In this document: in pieces, positions 45,817-55,814 of the stretch
Layout: each line of letters begins with the position of its first letter
How positions within the stretch are numbered: position 1 is the stretch's first letter
Source: Zelopaecilomyces penicillatus
Lineage: Eukaryota > Ascomycota > Sordariomycetes > Hypocreales > Pseudodiploosporaceae
Assembly: GCA_005765155.1 (NCBI GenBank)
Contig: VCCP01000001.1
Span: 4,836,001-4,900,000 of the forward strand
Direction of reading: 5' to 3'
Length of the DNA: 64,000 bases
Position numbers and translations under genes: made by a program
The notes under the pieces: generated by a model
The model's database searches: none
What the model was told of the DNA's origin: nothing
Seen by the model: only the letters and a program-made list of their open reading frames with translations

Positions 45817-48800
45817 ATGGATACCACATACATGCAACAAAGATCAGCTAGTCACAGCTCCCTTCATAACTCGTACAGAGCTCACGACAGGCCATTCAAT
45901 TATTCTAATCCACGCCCCCCTCGTCAGCGCCGCCCTTTGCGCAGCGTCAACGAAAATGCCACCTTGCTGCGTTGCCCTGGGCCCTTGGAGAGCATGTTAA
46001 AGACTACAACTGAGACTGGTGACCTTGGGTTCTTTTCTATCAAAGCACAAGTGGCTCCAGCAACATATCATCAACCACCACGCCCGAGACCAAATCTTGG
46101 AGATGCAGGGCTTCTATCGCGTTCGCGTTCCAGAGGCTATGACGATAACTATTTACAGGAGAACTGTCCACGGTTCCGACCATATCGGGATACAACGTCT
46201 GAGATCATTTCTCTCTACGGCTCAGAGAACCCACCGCATTATGCGCATTCGGACTCACCAGGCTTTGAAGATGGTCCGAGATCATATTCACTGACTACAT
46301 GCAGTTCCAAACAAATCCCTTCTCAAAAGTCTTCCGGCACTTTGGAAAGTCAGTCAAGTGGCAGCGGCATGCAACGCCCAAGGTCTCCTTTTCCGTATCC
46401 AACACGCCTGAAGCGCCCAGGAATTCGCCCAGCATCTCCAGCTTTGGGTGAGAATGGCAGCATTGACTACACCAAGATGATTGAACTGGATCGTACTTCC
46501 CAGGTAAGGCTTGGTAGTTTGATCCATGAGTTTCTGTTGGTCGGCGAGGGTTGACTTCAGTGTAGAGAACAGTTCACGGATCATACAAACCCACATATCC
46601 GCATAATGTCCGGCGTCCACCACCACTTTCCCATCGTTCAGATACCAACCGGTCAACTGCGTCTTTACCATCCAGGGCCTCACCATCCCCGTACTACTAT
46701 TATCAAGGGCAAGGTCGAGTTCGGACCCCAAACTCTTCCGCATCATGGACGTCAAGACAAGGAGATCGTCATCGACAATACTCAACTGATCAAAGCGTGC
46801 GCTCTGCCAGCTTGACATCAATTGTGGAAATGTACCGCAGACCAATGACTGGAAGTAACAGCAGTCATCATCTTAGATCTGCGGGTTCGTTCTATTATGA
46901 CTACAGCGAGGGGTTCGAGAACCAAATGCCATCCAGTGTAGAGGCAGAAACCCCCCTTTGCCCAATTCCACACAGAGCAGGAAGTATCAGTCGCCCGATG
47001 GTACTCCGGGAGGAGACCCAACTCAATTTAGATGTTGTTACTCACGATGACGATCTTCCTAATCCGACGCAACACAATGCTGAAGAGGGTATTTAACTCC
47101 CCTAGGACATGCCTTGTATTGTTTGAGTCTCTTTTTTAACTCATGATTTTCACTTAGGAACTGAGCCCTGTCTCCCAAACGGCAATAATCTTGATTACCA
47201 ACATCGGGTTGACCAAGACGAGCCGGCCCATGCTGCACTTGGCATTATGGCTACAAACATAACAGGTTCGCCCTTCTCTGCTGGAGCTACAGAGAGAGGT
47301 ACTATCCAGAAGTCAAGCTCCACCACTTTTGTTTATAAGCTGGAAGATTCGCAACCAGTTCCACCCGCCAACATAGCAAAGGTGCTTGGGAGGGCGACCA
47401 CTCAAACGCCGCCCGACACAGGCGCTGAAGTTTATTGGAAACCATCTACGCGGGGTGCCTGGCGGCTTTCAAAAACACTAGGATCAGAACCTGAATTTGT
47501 TGGTGCACTGCGGCAGAAAACGGCTTCTCAAACCAGCCTCACGAATCTAAGGTCACCACTGGACCCATCGCTTTCTGACTTTGCTTCCATCTTCTCATCC
47601 TTCGACCGATTAGGTAGTTCGCCATTCTCTAAAAAGATCGACAGCGATGCCTCCGCAGATGAGCAGGACAATTCATTAGTTTTTGGAAAACATGTTAGTC
47701 AATGCGAAGAGCAAAGCATGATTGGTGGGAAGCCATCCTCAAGGCCGCATGAGGGAGCTGAGCCAGGTAGCAAATCTTATCAAAGACACCATCGCCGAAA
47801 TGCTGCCGCAATGAGAATCAGCACCACCAGGGTATCTACCGAAAACTCCATGCAAAATTATAGCGAAGTACAGGCAGATGATCCCATTTTCGCCCAAGAG
47901 TCCATCTCCCCGACACGTCAGTTGAGGGAAAAGGATAGTGCGCCGCAACTTATGAAGGCCTTACCCCCGCTACCAGCAGGTGTGAAGAGACCGTCTAGTC
48001 AAGCCACCGATAACTCTTTTACAGACAATTCATTTTCGCTGAAGCAAGTGGGCCAAAATGGCGTGAAGCCAGATGAAATGCCTGACAAAGCGGTCAATTA
48101 CCTGACAGCCAAGACATTGGTCTCCTCGGTGGAGGAAGTGCGATCATCCGAAGACCAAATGCCAAAATTCAAACTTAGAGTCAAGGCGTCTCCCTCTTCC
48201 AATGGCGTCACCGATGCCAGCGAAAAAGGCCAAAGAGGATCACAAGAAGGTAATTACGCCGCGTGGGAACAGGGATCCAGTGTTACTGGAAAGCCAAGGC
48301 TTAAACTGAAGGTCTCGCGAAGCCAATTGGGCCAGGGCCGGTCAGGGGAAAACGGAGTAACACCCTATAACAATCGTCTCAAACAATGCAACTCGCTCGC
48401 CAATTTAGCACAGTGCCCACGAAGCAATAAGAGCGTTAACTATTTGAACTTTGATGGCACCATCAACGAGGATTTGAATAAGTCTTGCTCTGTTTGTAGC
48501 ACTGGCACAGCCGAAGAGGCAGGGCTAGAAAATTTACCAAGTTCTCCTCAGTTGTCTGATCAATTCAATATTTCTTACCCCCCTTCGCCTGAGATGATCC
48601 AGGGGGGACTGCAATCTGGTACATCAACGAGTGAGCCAACATTAAGTGAAATGCATAGCTGCTCCTCAGACATCTCCCCCAACGGCTACCGTGGACTTCG
48701 TGGGAAGTTGTCAATGTTTCGGCTTCGTTTAATTGGGACACAGCTTTCCGTGCTCCCAAAAACATGTGAGCCAACTCAACTTATCTTGACGTCGGAGACC

Positions 48801-49007
48801 ACAGTGCCATGCGATGCTGTCACCGTCGAAATCAATAGCAAAGTCATGGTCAGCAGCGACGCCAATGCGGATGCCAAAAGCCATACTGTCTCTACAAAGT
48901 CGGATAAAATGCAAGAGCGTGTGAAGAGATGGGCGACTGATGCCAAAAGAGTAGTGCGCTTATACTTTAGAAGGACTTTGGATCGGTCATCGCGACTGAA
49001 TAATTGA
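45817..49007 (+). CDS. Uncharacterised large disordered protein (1019 aa)
   Basis: Exons 45817-46503, 46566-47088 and 47158-49007 give 1019 aa (donors GTAAGG and GTATTT; acceptors TAG and TAG). The phase decides the first acceptor: the CAG five bases earlier would shift the frame. The start is MDTTYMQQRSASHSSLHNSYR. No enzyme domain is visible. The chain is Ser/Pro/Asn-rich and disordered, with recurring short blocks (LESMLKTTTETGDLGFFSIK, KPRLKLKVSRSQLG, SDFASIFSSFDRLGSSPF, FKLRVKASPSSN) that look conserved rather than random, and a basic amphipathic end (QERVKRWATDAKRVVRLYFRRTLD). I believe it belongs to a Sordariomycete-wide family of unknown function, from memory of similar N-termini; this needs a search. 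Confidence 0.75.
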
Positions 49008-49629
49008 TTATGGGAGAGCGTTTGGCTTTTTAAACTCTCCTTTGGAACCTGGATGTGATATTCTGGCTTCAGACTCGCTGCATAGTGTTTTGAACATGAC
49101 CGGCAGCCAAATGCCGATTTTGAGGTTGGGGTTTGTTCACACCTTGGTGGGTTGCGCTGGTTCAGGGGTCAAATTGTCATTCATTCACTTGGGCATATCT
49201 AGTTACAGAACGGACCCTTTTTTACTATCCGAGTGAGCAATTTTATATCTCAGCCTGAAGTATCATGACTTTCCAGATTTGATTAAATACGTGTGCTGTG
49301 CTATGGGATTCATGGTCGACCGTATATTGTCGACACCATGATGACGAGAATTGACAGCAACCACATTGTGCGGGGGGCGGAGGCGCAACTCCGTCACCAC
49401 CTCGACGCCTCCTTACCGAGACACAGGTAGGAACTAGGATTGCACACACACCTTGATGATTGCCTTTCTCATGCTCTTTATCGCATTGACATATAAGCTC
49501 CATTTCGATATCTAGTTGAGCTGGCCGCCTAGACAAGCGGTTTATGAATTGAAGGCCTCAACATGTTTGAACTATATGTGTTGACCGATCAACTGCCAAA
49601 CCTATAATTACTTTATTATTTACCTCACC
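49008..49629. other. Intergenic; promoter of the DUF1445 gene
   Basis: 622 bp with no gene. AT-rich near the right end (49560-49625). A short inverted pairing around GTCGACC/GTCGAC at 49315-49332 is weak. Confidence 0.5.
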
Positions 49630-50577
49630 ATGGCTACTATGGAAACGAATATGCGTTCAAATGTAATGATGACAGGCCAAGAGATACGACTCGCGGCGCG
49701 GCAAGACCAATATACACGACAAACCTCAGGAGTAGCCCCAGGCTACTTGCAAGCAAACGTGATCATTCTGCCATCATTATACGCAGGTGACTTTCGCTCC
49801 CTCTGCGCCAGAAACCCAGTGCCTTGTCCACTCATAGCAGAGTCAAACTATACCGGATGCTATGACTCGGTCAAGTCCAGGCTCAGTGGGCTTACAGGAG
49901 ACCGGTTGCTTGCGAAAGGATGCGACTTGAGACGGGATGTCCCAAGTTACATGGTTTATAAAGACTCCAAGCTGGTAAAGTCTCACTGCAGCAATATAGT
50001 CGCAGACTGGAACGAAGAGCACATTGCATTTCTCATCGGCTGCTCATACAGCTTTGAGTCTGAGCTAGCCGCGTCCGGATTGTCGCCCCGACAGGTCGTC
50101 CAAGGCAGAAACGTGCCCATGTACAGGACGAGTATCCCGCTTTGCCCGGCAGGTGTTTTTACAGGAGGCACCTATGTGGTGTCTATGCGACCGTATAGGG
50201 AAAGTGATGTTGAGAGAGTAAGGGCCATTACTAGGAGGTTTGGGGCGACGCATGGAGAGCCTATCGACTGGGGTTGGGAGGCAGTGCAGAGGCTGGGGAT
50301 TAGAGATATCAATGTTCCGGATTGGGGGGATGCGCCGCTGGGAGTAGATGGAATGCCGTATGAGAGGGCGAGGACGAAAGAAGGTGAGGGTGAGGAGAAA
50401 GAAACAAAAAAAGAAAATGAGGAGGAGGGGGGGGAGGAGACTGTTCCCGTGTTCTGGGGTTGTGGAGTGACACCGCAGGAAGCTGTGATGAGGGCTAACC
50501 TGGAGGGAACGGTGATGGCGCATGCGCCTGGGCATATGCTGCTGCTAGATGCTCAGGACCGGGATATAATGCAGTAA
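49630..50577 (+). CDS. DUF1445 / D-glutamate cyclase-like protein
   Basis: An intronless 315-aa frame. Family blocks: GVAPGYLQANVIILP, LCARNPVPCPLI, RRDVPSYMVYKDSKLV, the core FLIGCSYSFESELAASGL with GRNVPMYRTSIPLCPAG and GGTYVVSMRP, and the end CGVTPQEAVMRANLEG with MAHAPGHMLLLD. This is the DUF1445 fold of bacterial putative hydro-lyases and of the mitochondrial D-glutamate cyclase of animals, which converts D-glutamate to 5-oxoproline. No mitochondrial presequence is obvious. An insertion of about 35 mostly Glu/Lys residues separates the last two conserved blocks. The substrate here is not known. It lies upstream of, and co-directional with, a Zn2Cys6 regulator. Confidence 0.9.
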   Translation: MATMETNMRSNVMMTGQEIRLAARQDQYTRQTSGVAPGYLQANVIILPSLYAGDFRSLCARNPVPCPLIAESNYTGCYDSVKSRLSGLTGDRLLAKGCDLRRDVPSYMVYKDSKLVKSHCSNIVADWNEEHIAFLIGCSYSFESELAASGLSPRQVVQGRNVPMYRTSIPLCPAGVFTGGTYVVSMRPYRESDVERVRAITRRFGATHGEPIDWGWEAVQRLGIRDINVPDWGDAPLGVDGMPYERARTKEGEGEEKETKKENEEEGGEETVPVFWGCGVTPQEAVMRANLEGTVMAHAPGHMLLLDAQDRDIMQ

Positions 50578-51091
50578 GAAGTTTTAGTGCTTCGTAAAGT
50601 ACATTTGACATTTTTATTTTCTTACATGCCATCATGATTAAGGCTCTGCACGAAATAGCAATGACTTTACATCCATCCGTTCCGAGAGGTTGATGGTCCC
50701 TGTCCTTGGTGTTTTGGCCATCCAGCCGCTGTAGTGCACTGCGTTAAAACCCCTAATAATGGTTAGTGGATGGGGTGGGCGCCTGACCCGCCCAACTTCC
50801 TTTAGCCCTGTCAGCCACCTATAGACCAAACACTCAGTTTTTCGGCAGTCGCAGACGTATTCCCTCCACATAAACAAACTCAATCTCTCTTCCACAATAA
50901 GCCATGAGCTAGATGAAGATTTTAATAATCCACTCTGTCGACATGTAGATACACCCCTATTGCATTTTCTTCTGCTATTTCCGTGTGGCTCCTACGACAG
51001 CTTCTTCGACACCGTGAGCACTAGTCCGAGACCGAAACACGAACATCTGGTCTGTGAGTCAAGGGGCCTACGACACCACGACAACGGCAAT
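50578..51091. promoter_or_regulatory. Promoter region of the Zn2Cys6 gene
   Basis: 514 bp between two co-directional genes. No clear CGG inverted repeat for a binuclear-cluster factor was seen. No gene is present. Confidence 0.45.
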
Positions 51092-53364
51092 ATGGAGGCC
51101 ACGCCCATGGGCGAGTCTATAAGGACATCGTAAGGAATCCATCCTACCTTATATTACTCCCTTTTCCAAGTTTTACTTCTGTCTAACAGCGTTGATAGTT
51201 GTGAGCGGTGTCGTCGTCGCAAGGTTAGCTGCGAGGCTCCCATGTGTAACTTTTCGAGAGGCAGAATGACTAATAGCTTTCATGGGGTTTCTCCAGATCA
51301 AATGTGATCGTAAACGTCCCTGTGTGCGGTGCGTAAAGGCTGGTACAGAATGTGTGCTGCACGGCACTGGCGAGAAACAACGGTATGTACAGCGGGATCC
51401 CTTCGCTTGATGGTTGAAGTATCCAAGTTGAGATATTGATCGGGCCCCTTTTTTTGCTTATTCGATTGGTAGGCCAGTCTCGCGGAGTTATGTCCAAGCG
51501 CTGGAGGCCCAAATCGCCTCCATGGAAATAGTAATACGAAATCTCACTGTTGCGGATAGTGCTGAAAGAGACCAGATTCTCTCAAACCTGTCACTGCCGC
51601 TGTCAATATCTGCTGTCAACGGCTCCTCTCAGGATGATCATGTTGAAGCCGTCAAACCAGACCACAATCTTGCCGCAGCCCGCGTGCGTTCAGGCCAACT
51701 GCGTCGTCTTCCTGCCAGCAGTGCTGTCCAGTTCTTTGGCGGTACGAGTCTGTTCCACCTTCATCTCTCCAATGACTCTCCGGTACCGGCAGGGAATATC
51801 GCCATCGGTTTGGATTTGGAGGATCCAGTTGAAGAAAACGTGCTGGATGTACCGGCGGAGTTTGATGACTTTGGTCCTGTTAGCGGCTGTTTTGAGCATG
51901 CTCCACATGATGAGACGTCGCAGAAGCTCATGGCAATCTTCTTCAAAGAGCAGTACCAGTACCACATGGTCGTGTATCGAGAGTATTTTCTGCGTGATTA
52001 CGATGTAGGCTCGGGAAAGTATTATTCTGATGTTCTTCTCTATTCGATCTGCGCCCTGGCGGCCCTGCAGCACGACGATATGCTCAGCCTTTCCGACGTA
52101 TTCTCAGGCCAAGCCCAGACGCTTCTGTACTCTATGCTCGATAGTCCTGAGCTGACTACTCTACAAGCTCTTGTTCTGCTCGGATACCGCGAAATTGCAG
52201 TCGGCAAGGCATCCAAGGGCTGGCTGTTCTGTGGCATGGCTTTCCGTCTAGCCCACGAGATGGGACTGCATCTCGATCCTACAAATTGGAACGGCTCAAA
52301 CCAGTCGCTGAGGGATAGGGAAATTCTACGCCGCGTATATTGGGCCGTGTTCATAGTGGACAAGCAGTTGAGCCTGTACTTTGGGAGACCGCCGGCTCTC
52401 CATCCAAGTGAGTCTGATGTACGCAACACAATCAGGATGCAATATCCTCCGGACTGGCAAGGACTACTGGAGACTTATATCTGCAAGGGGGCATCGGCTC
52501 CGGAATTCGACGACGGCGTGGCCTTGGTGGGCTCGTTCATCTACCACGCGGAGCTCTGTAAGATCATGCACACCATCATTACAGACTTGTTCGAGAATCG
52601 AAAAGGGGATGTGGATCCGGTTATTGTGGCAGCCAAGTCGCGCAAAATACATGTTTCTCTAACTAAATGGCTTTCTAGCCTTCCTGGAGCACTGCATTGG
52701 AATCAATGGACTGTTGGCAAGGTTCCATCACCTGTCCTTCATCTGCAGTAAGATCCAATTTTCGTTGTTCATAACAGTGCAAAGACTAACTTACTTCAGC
52801 ATGTTATTCCACACCGTCATGATCATACTGCATCGACCTACGTCAAACATGTTTGAAAAACCAGGCGTCGCAGAGAGTGACGATGTCGAAATCTGTTACG
52901 AGTCTCTGCAGGCCATCCTGCGCTTGATGCGAAGCTATTCCCGCTTCTACCGATATAGATCTCTGCCTCTGGACTTTGTTCATACTCTTTCCACGGCAGC
53001 GGGAACCATCATGATGAAGAGATTCTTCCAGCGAGCATCCTGGAGTGACCCAGACATAGAGCGCTCTCTTTCTCTCGTCTCAGGGGCAATGGAAGAGATA
53101 CAGAACACGTGGCCCTGTGTGAGAGAGATACGTGATGTGGTTATTCAGGCTCAAAAGACGCAAACTTCGATGCCGCCAGAGGATCCGCTTAATGCCCCGG
53201 ATCTGATGAATGGGCTGGAGTTGGCCCACGATACGGTGACTGACTTTTTGTCTAACTTGGAAGACGACATTGGGACCCTCATCACAGATGAGTTTCTCAG
53301 TGCTCAGCTTCAAGACATGGAGCCGCTGGAAACATTCGACTTCAACCAGCCTTTGGGTCCTTAG
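51092..53364 (+). CDS. Zn2Cys6 fungal transcription factor
   Basis: Exons 51092-51129, 51190-51223, 51297-51382, 51473-52747 and 52800-53364 give 665 aa; all five join in phase. The binuclear cluster is Cys17, 20, 27, 33, 36 and 43 (C-x2-C-x6-C-x5-C-x2-C-x6-C) and is split by the intron after Lys24. A basic linker and a short coiled coil (SYVQALEAQIASMEIVIRNL) follow, for dimer contact. The fungal-specific middle homology region occupies about residues 240-430: KYYSDVLLYSICALAAL, KGWLFCGMAFRLAHEMGLHLD and REILRRVYWAVFIVDKQLSLYFGRPPAL. The protein is probably a pathway regulator. It converges on the alpha/beta hydrolase, 78 bp between stops, and sits just after the DUF1445 enzyme, so these may be its targets (inference). 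Confidence 0.94.
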
Positions 53365-53442
53365 GCAACACTCTCGGCAGATCCTCGCATTAAGCATTAT
53401 GGCCATTTTCTATGAGTGTGCCAATATCGTAAATGCGTGTGC

Positions 53443-54417
53443 TCAGTGCTCACTTCTTACATTCAAGATGGCCTCAATACCCTCTTTCAACATGGCGTTT
53501 GTTGGCAGTGATCGATGGTCCCCGTCGAGCCATGTGACGAAGACATGACAACCGCCCTGTTCCAACGCTTGCTTGAGAACATCAACCTCTTCTTTGGGAA
53601 CCAGTTCATCACTGGCAGCTGGATAGAGCACTACTGCCTTGCCTCGAATCTCAGCACTGCGCACATGATGCGCGGCGAAGCCGTGAGTAATAATACTTGG
53701 ATCAAGAGTGGAACGAACACCGACAGGAAATGCCGCGCTGGTGATGGATTGTGGCAGCCCTGTGGTGGAAACCAGGGTGGAAACAAGCGGCACAGTGTTC
53801 TTAATACTACGCTCAATTGCTTTGATGGGTTGTGCGAACGGCACGATGCCAATAGCCCCAATGACCTTGGGATGTCCAAGCCCGTTTGTCCAACCGAAGG
53901 TTCCAATGGAGCGGCCGCAGATGATTATCTGTGCGTTTGGGTATTTCTCTGTCACCCACTCTACGACGGCCTTGTCGTTGGCTATAGAGGCAACCTCGAG
54001 GGCGCCACCAACGTTGGGAACTCGCGAGCTTCTGTCATAGCCAACAAAGTCGCGCCCAACAACCGTGACACCGCAGTCTAGCAGGGAGAGTAAGATATGG
54101 GGCAAGTAGCGTGTAGGTTGGATGTTTCCGTGGCAAAAGATCACTACTAAGGGCTCCGTTCCAGTGTTGGAGGGGTAAATGTGAAGACCAACGTGGCTGC
54201 CGACGGCAGATGTGATAGTGATATGTTCGCCAGGTAGCTCATTACGGCCGTGTCCTAACCGGCGATAGTCCAGATGACCAGCGTTTCCTGGAAACAGCGC
54301 ATTGTGAACCAGGGGGACCAGGAGGCGACTTATTCTCTCCCGCGCTGTGGGCGAAGCCGAGTTGGAGTCGGTATCGACATTGGTAACCGTTGCGAGAGGT
54401 GGGTCTGCTATCGTCAT
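53443..54417 (-). CDS. Alpha/beta-hydrolase-fold protein
   Basis: An intronless frame, 324 aa from the first in-frame ATG (MTIADPP). The open frame extends 34 codons further but starts at TTG, and upstream there are two stops without an ATG. Fold landmarks: VVIFCHGN (95-98, oxyanion loop), VVGRDFVGYDRSS, and the nucleophile elbow ICGRSIGTFGW with Ser170. Asp270 (in ASDELVP) and His301 (in DGDHRSL) complete the triad with correct spacing. There is no signal peptide or membrane anchor, so it is probably cytosolic. The subfamily resembles ABHD13/BEM46-like serine hydrolases; the substrate is unknown. It converges with the Zn2Cys6 gene. Confidence 0.88.
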   Translation of the reverse strand: MTIADPPLATVTNVDTDSNSASPTARERISRLLVPLVHNALFPGNAGHLDYRRLGHGRNELPGEHITITSAVGSHVGLHIYPSNTGTEPLVVIFCHGNIQPTRYLPHILLSLLDCGVTVVGRDFVGYDRSSRVPNVGGALEVASIANDKAVVEWVTEKYPNAQIIICGRSIGTFGWTNGLGHPKVIGAIGIVPFAQPIKAIERSIKNTVPLVSTLVSTTGLPQSITSAAFPVGVRSTLDPSIITHGFAAHHVRSAEIRGKAVVLYPAASDELVPKEEVDVLKQALEQGGCHVFVTWLDGDHRSLPTNAMLKEGIEAILNVRSEH

Positions 54418-55814
54418 GTTTTGTGCATACAGCGCTGTCTCATGCGCTGTGAGGTTAGGTACATAATCGGCAAAGGCCAGTGATGATGAAGCAGCGCAAG
54501 GGTTCCAATCAGTGGGCAAGATGCATGGGCACGGCGTTAAAAATAGCTCGGGGTCTTGTTGTTGGGTGTGTATGATTGATCATCAGGTAGAAGAGGCAGG
54601 CAGGTATCAACCTAGGAGGTAACAGGTGTTTATCTATTTAAAAGCAAGAATGAAATGTCTGGAGTAGATGAAGAAGAAAGAAACGTCGGGCTGTGCCGGG
54701 TGATCGCCCGGATTGACGAGTCGCCAAGGTTGGTTTATCTGCGGGTGTTTGGGTGTTTTCGAAAAAGAGAGGGTCGAGAGCGAAACAAGTTTAGGGGTCT
54801 AGAGCGAAGGATGGCGACGATCACAGGTACCTGCCGTCCCTATAACTGTACCTATACCGATACGTGTTCAACTGGCCATGGGCTTTCCAACAGCAATGTG
54901 ATATGATGTGATCTACCAACCCAAGTTACTAACCTACCTATTATGTATGTAGGTGGTATGTATTCGTGCACCCCTTCATGCATTCCGGCAAAGTACAAAC
55001 AAAGTATATGCCGTGTTTTGGTTTTGCCGTCTCGGCCGCTGCGAGTCTGAGGTTGATGAGATGGCGGCGCCTCTCTGACATGCGGCTACTGCTGCTGCTG
55101 TGCTTACCTAGGTCACGGACGTGCTTGGAGCGGGATACCGTTGCATCAGCAGTTAGTCGTTGATCTGGCTAGAGGGCAACTGTTTGACATGCTGTGTCTG
55201 TTGCTGTTGCTGTTGCTATCGCTGATGCTGATGCTGATGCTGATGATGATGATGATGCTGTCCATGTCCATGTCCAGTGTCGTGACTCTCCTACTCGGTG
55301 AGGACCATTTATGGACAGCGGCAGTGCCCACTGTAGGCTGTACATGCACCTGGACTTTGGTAGCGTTGGTTGTTGTTGGTGAAACATTCGGTGGCATTGG
55401 AGAGAAGACGCACACACTCGGATCATGCATCCTCATCCCTGCAACCTGGATGATCCTGTCCATCGCTTGCTCCCATTGCAACTCATTTAGCGCTGGCGCT
55501 AGAATCGCATGCCTTGGTTCGCTTGCCCATTCACGCTATCTCAGTGCACCGCCTTGCTCGTCTGTTCGTTGCATGTGTACGTAATTCGACGCATTACTCG
55601 ACTCGTATTACCTCGAAAAAACCCCCATCAGGAAATCCAGAAAACATCGCCATTCTTGGGACCTCGTAACTTGAGCATCAGCGACATTCCGCTGCGAATA
55701 CGGGCGAGATAAGGGAGCAACGCCACTCATCACATCCCCTACCCCTACTACCCCCCTATGGACATGCTGCTGCCGCATACATAAGCTTCCTTTGTCGTGT
55801 GCGCCAGCACTGCC
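54418..55814. promoter_or_regulatory. Intergenic region between hydrolase and F-box/CaaX genes
   Basis: 1.4 kb between divergent starts. It contains TACCT/AGGTA words (about 54820-54960), the TTGCTG/CTGATG repeat at 55196-55259, and C/T-rich sequence before the F-box start. Open frames of 60-147 codons here are driven by the repeat. Confidence 0.5.
55196..55275. repeat. CTG/ATG hexanucleotide and trinucleotide repeat
   Basis: Tandem units (TGTTGC)n, then (TGATGC)n, then (ATG)n, followed by three TCCATG copies. Imperfect; it lies about 540-620 bp upstream of the F-box/CaaX start. Confidence 0.85.

Noticed and set aside
54418..54519. N-terminal extension of the alpha/beta hydrolase
   Set aside because: The frame opens with TTG and upstream there are two stops without an in-frame ATG, so the downstream ATG was chosen.
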